This document shows positions 50,195 to 60,100 of a stretch of DNA of 64,000 nucleotides, piece by piece. Source of the DNA: Ruminococcus sp. (lineage in GTDB: Bacteria > Bacillota_A > Clostridia > Oscillospirales > Ruminococcaceae). A program made the translations under genes and the position numbers. The notes under the pieces are model-generated. The model saw only the letters and a list, made by a program, of their open reading frames with translations. It did not search any database and was not told the DNA's origin. Position 1 is the first letter of the stretch, and each line of letters starts with the position of its first letter. The DNA is taken from the NCBI GenBank assembly GCA_017480485.1, contig JAFVAN010000038.1:1-64000 (forward strand). Direction: 5' to 3'.

Positions 50195-51567
50195 CCTACA
50201 TACTTGACCCCGACAAGACCGAGAACCTGCTTTACACTACCTCCATAAATTGCATGACCAATGCCGACCAAGCCTACAATCAGATGAGGCTTGTTTACGA
50301 ACAGTTTGCCAAAGACAAATACAACAGCCCTCTCCCGTTGGAGGGAAAGGGCTCTGTAAAGGCTATTCATTACATAATGAGTTTTGCAGATTCAGAGAAT
50401 GTCACGCCTAAGCTTGCACATAAGTTAGCTATGACTTTCGTGCGTAAGACATTCGGTGACGATGTTCAGGCAGTCATAGCGACCCACGTTGATAAGTCAC
50501 ATACACATTGCCATGTGATAATAAATTCGTATTCGCTGACGGGACAGAAGTATATTTCCAACCGCAGTACTCTGCGCAAAGCCCGTGAGAATGCAAACGG
50601 TATATGCCGGGCGTTTGGAATAACGCCCGCCCTTAACTTTGAGAATAAAGGTAGGTCGATTGACCATTTTGAATGGGAGCAGAGGAAGAAAGGCACATCT
50701 TGGAAAGAACAGATCAGACAAACTATTGATGAGCTGATAGGCTCGGTAAAATCGCTTGATGAGTTATTGCAGGCTCTTGAAGAGCGTGGGTATGAGATCA
50801 AGCATGGAAAGTACATTTCTGTAAAAGCACCGGGGCAGGAACGTTTTGTTCGTACCAAAACGCTCGGAGAGGAGTACACCGAGGAGAGCCTGAACACTCG
50901 GATACTTTACCGTGATGTAGGTGCCGGAACTACACCTGCTCAGAATAACAAATCTCAGTTAAGAGCGGCGTATGTTTCGATTATCGGAGATGTGCGTATC
51001 CTTGCGGAGCAGCATAAAAAGATACAAAGGAAACGTGTGCAGACACTTCCATACTCTCCCGATAATGATCTTGATGTTTACAAACTGTCGGCACAGCTGT
51101 CCGTAATCAGCAAGGACAGGATCAGCTCTATCGGAGAGCTGGAGGGCAGGATTGCAAGGCTCAGAGCTGAATATGAAAAGCAGAGACTGGAGATAAATAA
51201 TTATATTGAGGAACACAATCGTTTGGTGAGCCTGTTGGAGCAGGTGGAGATGTATAAAGCTCTTTCAGCAAAGGATAAGCTATCTACTGCGGATGAATTG
51301 AAGCAGAATGTTTGCAGGCAGGCCATGGAGAACAATGGTATTTCCATAGATGCAGATTTTGACCGTCTGTGTAAGGACATATCAAAAATGAGCAAAAAAA
51401 TATCAGCCCTCAAGGAAAACCTTGAAAGCTGTCGGCAGCGGTATGATGTGTATTCTGATATTGCTAAGACTTATGCGGAGATCTCTAAGTGGGATTACCT
51501 TTCTAATCTTGTTGAGGATGAAAGGAAGCGCAGGGAGAAGGAGGCAAAGAAAAAGGTAAAACGTTAG
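50143..51567 (+). CDS. mobA: MobP-type relaxase
   Basis: 474 aa, starting with TTG at 50143 inside mobC. Relaxase domain at the N terminus (SISIHTSVNKSLAYILDPDKTENL) with the metal-binding triad HVDKSHTHCHVIIN. A coiled-coil-rich C-terminal half (~330-470) ends in a basic KRRREKEAKKKVKR tail. It nicks oriT and pilots the strand during transfer. No VirB4/VirD4 or other type IV secretion genes are in the window, so the element looks mobilizable rather than self-transmissible, unless its unseen part carries them. Confidence 0.9.
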   Translation: MPYCKSISIHTSVNKSLAYILDPDKTENLLYTTSINCMTNADQAYNQMRLVYEQFAKDKYNSPLPLEGKGSVKAIHYIMSFADSENVTPKLAHKLAMTFVRKTFGDDVQAVIATHVDKSHTHCHVIINSYSLTGQKYISNRSTLRKARENANGICRAFGITPALNFENKGRSIDHFEWEQRKKGTSWKEQIRQTIDELIGSVKSLDELLQALEERGYEIKHGKYISVKAPGQERFVRTKTLGEEYTEESLNTRILYRDVGAGTTPAQNNKSQLRAAYVSIIGDVRILAEQHKKIQRKRVQTLPYSPDNDLDVYKLSAQLSVISKDRISSIGELEGRIARLRAEYEKQRLEINNYIEEHNRLVSLLEQVEMYKALSAKDKLSTADELKQNVCRQAMENNGISIDADFDRLCKDISKMSKKISALKENLESCRQRYDVYSDIAKTYAEISKWDYLSNLVEDERKRREKEAKKKVKR

Positions 51568-51581
51568 TAATACTGAAAGTC

Positions 51582-51962
51582 CTACTCAATTGGTTTGGCT
51601 TTTTCCTTTTTGCGCTTCCGATAACGAGCTTGCCTGTCAGCGGCAACGGAGCGCTCCGGCATATTGTAGATCACGCCCTCGTAGGGCAGGTAGGAGTTGA
51701 CGTTGGCGCGGGTCATATTGAGCAAAGCGGCGATCTTCGTCACGGACTTGCCCTCTCTGTGAAGCTCTCCTATCTGCCGGACAAGGTCATTGGTGTATGC
51801 TCCGCCTGTGATCAGTATCTTGCGGACTTTCATAGCGCTCAAGCCGAAGAACTTTGCTACAGTTCGAAGCGAGTGGCCTGCTTCATATGCCTCGCAAACG
51901 GCATCAATCAATTCAGCTTTTATCTTTTCGGGGTCGTAGTCGGGTTTTAGTTTTGGGCGCAT
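51582..51962 (-). CDS. Helix-turn-helix protein of mobile element
   Basis: ~126 aa from the ATG at 51962 (AAGGAG 8 nt upstream). Two resolvase/sigma-like HTH units: AYEAGHSLRTVAKFFGLSAMKVRKIL and LHREGKSVTKIAALLNMTRANVNSYLPY, with a basic tail (RQARYRKRKKEKAK). Probably a DNA-binding regulator or recombination directionality factor. Convergent with the relaxase gene, 14 nt apart. Confidence 0.7.
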   Translation of the reverse strand: MRPKLKPDYDPEKIKAELIDAVCEAYEAGHSLRTVAKFFGLSAMKVRKILITGGAYTNDLVRQIGELHREGKSVTKIAALLNMTRANVNSYLPYEGVIYNMPERSVAADRQARYRKRKKEKAKPIE

Positions 51963-52064
51963 GGGAGGCACTCCTTCTCATGATTGAAAAGCGTAACAAG
52001 CAAAACGTAACAATCAAGGTAATGGGCTGGGAACCGGGGGGTTTGGGGACTCCTCGGTTTGATT

Positions 52065-53204
52065 TCAGAATTTCACCAAGGTTTTGATCTCGGTAAGTAT
52101 TCTACGTCTACTTGTTTTCAAAGAATGGAATAATCTGTAGAATGGCAGGAAGGGTAACAAAAGCTTGTTCTTATAGAATGCAGGGTATTGCACTTTGTAT
52201 GCCTTGTACATAGGGTTTTTCTTGCTTATTGGAACAAAGAATCTATCTGCAAAGTATTTTATCTTGGCTTTAAATCCTCCACCGGATTTTTCAAGCTGGT
52301 TCTCGACAAGGTTTTCGGTATTGCCGTAAGTCCCGGAGAAGATATAGTAATCCAAAAGATCCTTTTCTTCTTGCGAGAGTTTGATCCCATTAAACAGTTT
52401 TAGGGATAATTCTCGAGCATTACTTTCATACTTTTTGATCTGCATTTTAGAGAGTTCCGCTTCAACATAAGACATAGCTAGGTCATCAGCCAATCGTCTC
52501 AGTAACACATATCTATCGACCAAATTCCGAATACCGGTACCGCCCTGATAGAAATGCTTGTATTCGTGCGCAGTTATGTAGATATATAAATCCTCGTTAC
52601 TGAAATGAAAGCCATAATTGCTATTATTGTTCTTTATGAGTCTCTTCTTGATGTCCGTATAGTATTCATAAATCTTTTCTCCGTAATTCGGAAGAAAAAG
52701 CTCATTATGCATTTCAAAATTAAATACAGGCAGTTTATGGTAAACATCATGATTACTTCCGCCAAAGTGTTCAGATACAAAGCCAAGACTTTCCATAATG
52801 TATCTGACATCATTAGTTCTCCACAGATCTATAAGAAAGTCATTATCCGCCATCTGCCGCATTCCATATCTTGGGTAGAACTCTTGTAATACGATACCTT
52901 TCAGTGGCAAATACCAGATTTCCGCTTTTTCAAATTCAAATAGTATACGCTGGCGTTCAATATCAAATAGGGCATTCTTTCTAATTGCCTTAGCTTTCGC
53001 CTGCGTAAACCTTTCATCCACCACTCCTGCACTTTCAAGCGCATAAGCAGTGATCGCCGTAAGCGAATGCTTCTCGGCGACCTCATAGAGCTTCGACAGG
53101 TCGATCTTGTCAAGCTTTTCTTTTTTGGGAATCTGATCATGCAGCACACATCTGATCAGATAGATCATATAGTATGCGTGCTGTTTGTAATCGTGCTTTG
53201 TCAT
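52065..53204 (-). CDS. NTP_transf_5-type putative nucleotidyltransferase
   Basis: 379 aa. Residues ~97-130 carry the family hallmark YLPLKGIVLQEFYPRYGMRQMADNDFLI, corresponding to LKG...YP..R...D[IF]D of the uncharacterised nucleotidyltransferase family, with EMHNELF and a helical C terminus. Such genes sit in polysaccharide or natural-product loci; substrate unknown. The second metal Asp is replaced by Asn-Asp spacing (ADNDFLI), still compatible with activity. A promoter is at 53327-53355. Confidence 0.7.
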   Translation of the reverse strand: MTKHDYKQHAYYMIYLIRCVLHDQIPKKEKLDKIDLSKLYEVAEKHSLTAITAYALESAGVVDERFTQAKAKAIRKNALFDIERQRILFEFEKAEIWYLPLKGIVLQEFYPRYGMRQMADNDFLIDLWRTNDVRYIMESLGFVSEHFGGSNHDVYHKLPVFNFEMHNELFLPNYGEKIYEYYTDIKKRLIKNNNSNYGFHFSNEDLYIYITAHEYKHFYQGGTGIRNLVDRYVLLRRLADDLAMSYVEAELSKMQIKKYESNARELSLKLFNGIKLSQEEKDLLDYYIFSGTYGNTENLVENQLEKSGGGFKAKIKYFADRFFVPISKKNPMYKAYKVQYPAFYKNKLLLPFLPFYRLFHSLKTSRRRILTEIKTLVKF

Positions 53205-53326
53205 AGTTATTCTTCCATTTCATTCAACTATTATTCTGTAATAGTTTCTCCACCTTCAAAACCAAATGCGCCGAACTATTAGCACATATCTCACCCTTCA
53301 TAACCATATCAAGTAGTGTCTCTTCT

Positions 53327-53355
53327 ATTATACACTATTTTGGAGGTTTACACAA
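53327..53355 (-). promoter_or_regulatory. Promoter of the nucleotidyltransferase gene
   Basis: Minus strand TTGTGT (53355-53350), 17-nt spacer, TATAAT (53332-53327); leader ~115 nt. Confidence 0.65.
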
Positions 53356-53393
53356 ATTTTTGGATAGATTCCTTTTTGTTTTCAGTTTCAGGA

Positions 53394-54707
53394 TCATTCA
53401 TCGTTTTTCCAATCACCGACTTTATCAGAATTTTCTGCAATTATGACATTATACTCTTCCTCTGTAATTGTACCGGATTTGGAATAATCCACTTTTCCTA
53501 TAGCAAATCGGAATGTATGAATTATCACCCTAACGAAGAACGGCGCAAATGCCAAGCATAGAATAATAGTAAATATCCTTGGGAAGCCTGTCATTAAAAG
53601 AATCATGTTTAATAACCCCAAGGTGCCAATAGTTCCGTAAGTAACTCTATTTAATAATTTATCCTTATCAGTTTTCTTCTTTCCATTTTTAGATTCATTT
53701 TCACCTATTAACCTCGCAGTATCATTTACCAATGTTTTTGTGGCCGAATCTAACGATGTTACCGCAAAGGCAACCATCGTGCATGCTGCAAGGCCGTAAA
53801 TGAGGGGTCCTCTTGAAAGTCCAAGTGTATATCCGGTACTTGCAGAAGCAAAATGCCATACAACTGTCAAGAAAATCAAAGAAAGCGTACCGTACTTGAT
53901 AACATTACGTACCGAATATCCATTGCTGCAATAAGCAACGAATCTACCACAGAATACTGACCAAGAAACCACTGAAGATTCAAAGTACCACCAATAAGGA
54001 TTCGTAAGCCACTCCTGCCACGGCTCTGCATTCAGCATACCCTGGAAAGGTAGGATTTTGCTTGCATCCACCAACGAATTATCATAAGTAGATATTGTGG
54101 TAAACAGCGCAATTGAGGTAATAATAAACATATAAATATTGATTCTGGAATATCTCACCAGAAGATTGAATTTTACTGATACGAGAGCTAGAATAACTAT
54201 TACGCCAATTACCAGAATTATAGGAATAATTCTCGCAGCTCCCTGCAAATCAAATGGAGCAAGTATAGCTGAAGCTGCAACAGGAATCGAAGTACTAAGT
54301 CCAATAACAATTGATAAGATATTGAGAACAGTGCTTCTTTTTTCCTTATATGTCGCAAGAGCATATATTCCGGCAGCAATCATTACAGATGTCTGACCAA
54401 TTGTATAAAAGAAATCGGCATTCCATGTTCCGTATGTATTCTGAAGCTCTGCCGGAAATGATCCAACCAAAAAGACTCCTGTAAAGGTGCAAGCCAGCAT
54501 TGCCATATAGCTGAATTTGCTTTTGATTATATTGTGCTGATCTGGCAGCCATACAACACGCTTACCATGCTTTGAAAATACAAGCATAATGGTAGTTACC
54601 AGACAAGCCACAAATATTCCCAGATATACCACAAACATTACAGGATAATCTGTTGCCTTGCCTTCCAGATTACCCATTGATTTTAGGTGTTCGAATAATT
54701 CTTTCAT
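53394..54707 (-). CDS. BCCT-family (betaine/choline/carnitine) transporter
   Basis: 437-aa polytopic protein, about 11 helices. The BCCT core is visible: NPYWWYFESSVVSWSVFCGRFVAY corresponds to the Trp-rich TM8 segment with the loop GYSVRNVIKYG, and TSLDSATKTL to the TSxDS motif. It is shorter than most BCCT carriers (~500-650 aa). Its start overlaps the ATP-grasp stop (ATGA), so uptake and ligation of the same trimethylammonium-like compound is a reasonable inference. Confidence 0.72.
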   Translation of the reverse strand: MKELFEHLKSMGNLEGKATDYPVMFVVYLGIFVACLVTTIMLVFSKHGKRVVWLPDQHNIIKSKFSYMAMLACTFTGVFLVGSFPAELQNTYGTWNADFFYTIGQTSVMIAAGIYALATYKEKRSTVLNILSIVIGLSTSIPVAASAILAPFDLQGAARIIPIILVIGVIVILALVSVKFNLLVRYSRINIYMFIITSIALFTTISTYDNSLVDASKILPFQGMLNAEPWQEWLTNPYWWYFESSVVSWSVFCGRFVAYCSNGYSVRNVIKYGTLSLIFLTVVWHFASASTGYTLGLSRGPLIYGLAACTMVAFAVTSLDSATKTLVNDTARLIGENESKNGKKKTDKDKLLNRVTYGTIGTLGLLNMILLMTGFPRIFTIILCLAFAPFFVRVIIHTFRFAIGKVDYSKSGTITEEEYNVIIAENSDKVGDWKNDE

Positions 54708-56017
54708 TCAAGAACACCTCCAAGCGTTACTGATGATTCTTCTCCCTGCTTAATTCCATTATTGTACAGTTCTCTTATGTGATCAAAATCAGTATAACGA
54801 ATAATTACATCCTCATCGTTTTCATCAAGGATACTAATCGTCTTATTAATCTTTTCGATCTTCTCGCAAAACTCATCAATGGTATCAGCATATACACCTA
54901 CAACTCCAAGAGGACGATGCTCTGGGAATGTCTCGCCAACATGATGCTGAGTATAAAATTTGATGCCAGGAATATTGCAGATTTCTTCAAAGCCATTAAA
55001 TGATTTGAGAGTTCCCCCTTTGTGAGTCCAAAGTGAATAACCGCAACAGCAGTTCTTATAGCTATGCCATTGAATCGGAGGAAGGTCAGATGACTTATGT
55101 TTTATTCCTCTTGCATAATCAACCAACCACTTTATTTCATCAAAGCCATTCAAATCAGGGAAAGCAGCTTCCGGTCGATCTCCTGTAGGACGATATCCCA
55201 TTTCAATTATGTAGAAATGATCATCTTCATCAAGCATAACCTGAACCCAAGCAATTCCTTCTCTGCATCCTACCTTATGAAGTACTTCTTCTATCTTTGG
55301 ATTGATTTCTGCCATAAAGCGTTCAACATTATCAGTAACGGTGGTGGAAAGAGAATATAGATTTTTCAGCTGTTCTGGCATACACTCCATCGCCACAAGA
55401 CCAATCTGATGAATTGTTCCCTCGGCAAGAGCATAGTAACTATACCATTCTCTGCCTTTAAGCATCCTTTCAACTACAATCTTAGGATTCTTAGAAAGAG
55501 AACGGGCATATTTATATGCATCGATCAGTTCCTGCTTGTTATAGCAATAGGTGATTCCACGGTTACCGCTCATATCTACAGGTTTAACAACAACTGGGAA
55601 CTTTACCTTATCCAACTCCTCATCTGTCAGAGCATCTGACAGGTAGTAATCATCGGCTACCGGTGCATCCACTTCATGACATAGCTTTTTGAAATCAGCC
55701 TTATCACGAGAATAATGCCATGCTTCTGGAGTGCAATATGACTGAAGTCCTAACCTTTTGCAGAGTTCCATTGACATTTCAAGATTAAATTCACTTACAC
55801 CGCATATTACAGCAGTAACGCCCTCTTCACGGCATTTTGTCTCAAGGACATCAAGTTCTCCTGTGTTTATCATCCAATATTCATCAGAAATAAGTTTGGC
55901 AGTCGACTTCTCAGGCGGCAAATAATCTGTTACGATTGTATAAACTCCCTGTGACTGTGCATATTTGATCATTTCCTCACTAGCCAAACTCGTTCCCAGC
56001 ATTAACATCTTTTCCAT
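54704..56017 (-). CDS. ATP-grasp ligase
   Basis: 437 aa from the ATG at 56017 (GGAGG 11 nt upstream); codons further upstream are non-conserved. An N-terminal Rossmann-like lobe (LMLGTSLASEEMIKYAQSQG) is followed by an ATP-grasp with FPVVVKPVDMSGNRGITYC (P-loop-like), KIVVERMLKGREWY and metal site FYIIEMGYRPTGDRPEAAF. Resembles carbamoyl-phosphate-synthase-like or amino-acid ligases (BL00235/PurK-type). Substrate unknown; coupled to a BCCT transporter. Confidence 0.8.
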   Translation of the reverse strand: MEKMLMLGTSLASEEMIKYAQSQGVYTIVTDYLPPEKSTAKLISDEYWMINTGELDVLETKCREEGVTAVICGVSEFNLEMSMELCKRLGLQSYCTPEAWHYSRDKADFKKLCHEVDAPVADDYYLSDALTDEELDKVKFPVVVKPVDMSGNRGITYCYNKQELIDAYKYARSLSKNPKIVVERMLKGREWYSYYALAEGTIHQIGLVAMECMPEQLKNLYSLSTTVTDNVERFMAEINPKIEEVLHKVGCREGIAWVQVMLDEDDHFYIIEMGYRPTGDRPEAAFPDLNGFDEIKWLVDYARGIKHKSSDLPPIQWHSYKNCCCGYSLWTHKGGTLKSFNGFEEICNIPGIKFYTQHHVGETFPEHRPLGVVGVYADTIDEFCEKIEKINKTISILDENDEDVIIRYTDFDHIRELYNNGIKQGEESSVTLGGVLE

Positions 56018-56077
56018 ATTATGAGATTCCTCCACTTTATACATAATAAAAGGCTGCACACTGTACAACCCTACAGT

Positions 56078-56135
56078 TATATTATAGCACATAGTGATAG
56101 GCTTGCCTAACAACTGTCAGTTTAGTTAACATCAG
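56078..56135 (-). promoter_or_regulatory. Promoter/operator region of the ATP-grasp-BCCT unit
   Basis: A minus-strand TATAAT near 56080-56085 follows TTAGGC at 18-nt spacing; a palindrome aactgtcagtt and an aggcaagcct repeat overlap the -35 area. It lies directly downstream of the XRE-RmlA regulator gene, the natural candidate to bind it (inference). Confidence 0.45.
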
Positions 56136-56165
56136 ATTGCTGTAGAAAAAATGGAGGAGTGAAAA

Positions 56166-57059
56166 TCACTCCCCCAAATCAACAAAATTTCTATTTTTAG
56201 CAATCTCTTCTAAATTATAAATCTCCTTACCCATACATTTTTTCAGGTATCTTAGAAAAGATGATGTATCCCACAACGAATCTTCATCCATAATTGGATA
56301 CTCAATCATTCCGTTTCCCATCGGCTCCGCATAAAGCGGTTCAAGTAAAGTGATATCTTCAACTTGAACGATTTGATCAAAATACTTCTTCGGAAAAAAC
56401 ACAATCGGTGCACAAAACTGCACTATACCATTCTGATCAGCATTTTGTACAGCTTTATAATTGTCATATGATACCTGTATTTCTTTTCCGCCAATCGTCT
56501 TTGCCACCGTCAATACAGAAATTCCATATAGTCTTGACATCGCACGCTGAAAATACTTAGTGAGGTTTGGCCCGTAAACAAAAGGATTATTATAGACTAC
56601 CATTGTATTTCTAGCTTCTTTCGGTCTAGAAAAGATAAGCTCAATTCCGTATCTGCTTCCATCTCCAATTCGTTCTTCTATCCATCCTCTATCCCGTTCT
56701 GGGCAATCAATATAGATTTCTCCTATACCAGCCAGCATGAAGTAGCTCAAATAGAAGTAAACCAGCGGTTTACCATAAGCCTCAGAACCACAAAAAATCT
56801 CAAAATCTTCTTTAAGAATAAGAAGACCCTGCCATGTCTTTTCCAAATATGTGATGTTACCTTCCAGCAAATTGTCAACATCAACATTAAGGAGTACGGA
56901 GAGTTTAGTAACGATGGATATATCTGGAACTGATAATCCGCGTTCCCACTTAGAAACAGCTTGATCAGTTACACCCATCAAATCTGCAAGCTGGTGCTGA
57001 GTATATCCATTCTGATTTCGTAATGTCTTTATTGCTAATCCGACTTTTACGGGATCCAT
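56166..57059 (-). CDS. XRE-family regulator fused to a degenerate RmlA-like nucleotidyltransferase domain
   Basis: 297 aa. Residues ~6-62 are a Cro/CI HTH (IKTLRNQNGYTQHQLADLMGVTDQAVSKWERGLSVPD). Residues ~70-255 follow glucose-1-phosphate thymidylyltransferase: GKPLVYFYLSYFMLAGIGEIYI and RIGDGSRYGIELIFS correspond to KPMIYYPLSTLMLAGI and LGDGSxxG of RmlA. But the catalytic GGxGTRLxPLT loop is missing (LLILKEDFEIFCGSEAYG), so it is probably a ligand-sensing regulator of sugar-nucleotide or choline-type genes. The rml cluster lies ~4 kb upstream. Confidence 0.8.
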   Translation of the reverse strand: MDPVKVGLAIKTLRNQNGYTQHQLADLMGVTDQAVSKWERGLSVPDISIVTKLSVLLNVDVDNLLEGNITYLEKTWQGLLILKEDFEIFCGSEAYGKPLVYFYLSYFMLAGIGEIYIDCPERDRGWIEERIGDGSRYGIELIFSRPKEARNTMVVYNNPFVYGPNLTKYFQRAMSRLYGISVLTVAKTIGGKEIQVSYDNYKAVQNADQNGIVQFCAPIVFFPKKYFDQIVQVEDITLLEPLYAEPMGNGMIEYPIMDEDSLWDTSSFLRYLKKCMGKEIYNLEEIAKNRNFVDLGE

Positions 57060-57119
57060 CTGCTCACCTCTATTTCAGTATTGCGTTATATTATTTCATG
57101 AAAAGAATATTACAAGAAT

Positions 57120-60100
57120 CTATAGCTTTATCCCTATACTTCTTAACCTATCCGCCCTCTCATCAGAAAGCTGCCCAGCCCGATACTTCTTCCTCTGCGA
57201 ATTGAGCCAAACCGCAGTATTATTCTCCGCACCCTTAGCCCTTCTCGTCATCGGCAGACATTTATGTTTCTCAATAAAGGCTTTTAATTCCTCAAACCTC
57301 GTGAGCCATTGCTTTTCAAATCTGTCCACCGTCGCAGGAACAATGCCTATCTTCGCCAGCTTTTCAAGCTGTTCGGGAGTGCGCTCAACATCTCTCTTGC
57401 CGTTGACGATCTTCTTTTCCGTGAATATCCAGTTATACAGATCGCTGCCGTCAACGATAGTTCCACGCTCAATGCCTTGCAGCGTTCCGTGTTCGTTGAA
57501 ATATTCCAATGCCGCCGCATACATCAAATCCCAATGCGAGATAAGATCATCAAGCACCACCTGCCAACCTAGCGCATTGAACAGCTCAACACGGTCATCG
57601 TCGTAAACACCGTTCTGAATGAAATTGCGCTGCTGACGAATCCATTCAATAATTTTTATGCCCTTGTATTCCACCTCGGGAGCGAGTTTTTCACCCTTGT
57701 GCAAGTCAAGAAATTCTTTGACTATTTCATATTTAGCCTGCCATTTTTTACGGTTTGCCTGTGCAACATGAGAAACCTCCGGCTTGAACGGATAGCCTAT
57801 CTCGTCCATCTTCCGCATTTGCTCCTTGGTCAGCTCGCCTTTGGCGTAGGCTCTGCGCTGTTTTCCGAGCCAAAACGTCAGGCAGAAACCGCTTTTGCCG
57901 TAATACTTATCGGGCAGCGTGGTAGTGCCGTGTTCTTCAAAATATTCCTTGACCTCCTGATAAAGATAGTCCCACTTTTCATCATCATCGAGGGGATAGC
58001 CAAGCTGATGAAAGCGCTCAATGTACTCGTCTGCAAGCTCACCTCGCTTGTATTTCGCCCTGTTCGCCATGACCCAGTTCCCAAGCGGATAACCGTCGGG
58101 GCTTACCGTAGTTGCCCTTATCTTGTTGGGGTCATGCTCCTTGATGAACTCCGCAAGGTGCTGAAACCCTACCTCATAAGATCTTGCATTTGTAATATCG
58201 GATAGGTACTCCCATTCCATACCGATCTTATTCAAAAGCTCAATTCGTTCCTGCGAGAGCTCGCCTTTTTTGAATTTCTGTTTTTGCAACTGCACCCAGA
58301 CGCCGAGATTAAATCCGTCAACAACGCAGTCTTTATGAATACGCAAATCACCATGTTCATCATAGTACGCTTTCGCCATTTCGCAGCGTTTGAGCCATAT
58401 TTTATCCGCATGAGATGATTCATCGAGCAGCCCGATAGAACGCAGTTTCTCGACCTGCTCAGGAGTTATTTTTGAAGGTGTATCTCCTGTGACTTTTTTC
58501 TTCTGCTTATTAAGCCAAGAGCGAAGTTTCACGCCGTTCACCGCATAATTTGCCGGCATATCCAGATCGCCATGTTCATCATAATACGCCTTTGCAAGCG
58601 CAAATCTGTCCTCCCATGAAGCAAATCCTTCAAGATCAAAGCCTATGCTTTCGAGCTTTTTTATTTGCTCATCGGTCAGTTTGCCCTTTTTATATTTCGC
58701 CCTCTGAGTGCCTATCCACGATTGCAGCTTGACACCTGACGGACTTATGTAATTCGCAGGAACTTTGAAGGAATTATGCTGGCGATAATAGCTACAAAGC
58801 GCCTGAAAGCCGTCATTCCACAGCTTTTCGGACTTGTCGCCCCACCTGAAACCGAGCATATCAAGACGTTCTATTTTATCCTCGGTCAGTGACGAAGCGT
58901 TACTTTTTCTTGCAAAACGCTGATTTCTTATCCATGCACCGAGCTTGAAGCCGCTGCTGTCCACATAGCTTTGCGGAACATCTAAATCGCCATGCTCTTT
59001 GTGATACAGCACAGCGGCAGCGTAGCCCTCTTCCCAAAGATAATCGGGAACGTCCCAGACCATACCTATCTCGTTAAGCCGAGCTATTCTTTCTTCGGTC
59101 AACCCATACTGAGAAATACCGTTCTTTCGTGCGGTACGCTGACTGCGCACCCAGCGTCCAACATCGACTCCGTTTTCATCAATAAATGTCACAGCTGGAA
59201 GAAGATCACCGTGCTTTTCAAAATACTGCTTTGCCGCTTCAAAGTAACGCTCCCAAGACAGATTGGCAGCACGCTCCCAGCGCATACCGATAGCCGTCAG
59301 CTTGTCGATCTGTACCTGTGTCAGAGGATTATTTCCTTTGGAAGCGGTACCACGATATACCGCCCTTTGCGTTGCTATCCAAGTACCGAGACTGAAACCG
59401 TCCTCGGTGTAGTGATCCTTCGGTATCTCCAGATCGCCGTGTTCATCAAAATACGCCTTTGCCTTTTCATACATGATGTCCCACGATGCAGAGAGAGTCC
59501 CTTCCAATTCTTCAAACAGGCTCTTACAGTCGGCAACCTTGTCGATCAGCTCAAAGGTATCGTTGACAACAACACCCTCGCCGTCGTGTGTGTGATAGTA
59601 GTGAACTGCGGTCTGCATTTCTTCCTTGACGGTATCAATGCTGTACAGGTTTTCGATGTTGTTGACAATATCGAAAATGACAGGATTGTGAGACTTACTT
59701 GCGCTTAAAGCTCGTCCGATCTGCTGTTTATATATTATGGGAGAAACGGTCGGACGGAGTAAAATTACTCCTGAAACATCATCAACATGAACGCCCTCGT
59801 TGAGCATATCAATGCAGTAAAGCAGCTTCAAGTGCTGTGAGGTATCCGCTTTAAAATCTGCAAAAGCCTTGCTCGTTTCGGGATCGCTTGAATATGCCTT
59901 GTAGATATGCGGCTTGCTATCTACCTTTGCAAACCACTCGTCAGCCTTATCTATCATATCGTCCACATGCTCACGATTGGCGCAGAAAACAATATATTTT
60001 CCCGCCCGATCATCCATGTGCTTGCCGAACATCACATCGAGCTTTTCGGCACGATCTAACGAACGGCGGAGTGCATCGAGATAGACCTGCGCTTCGTCAC

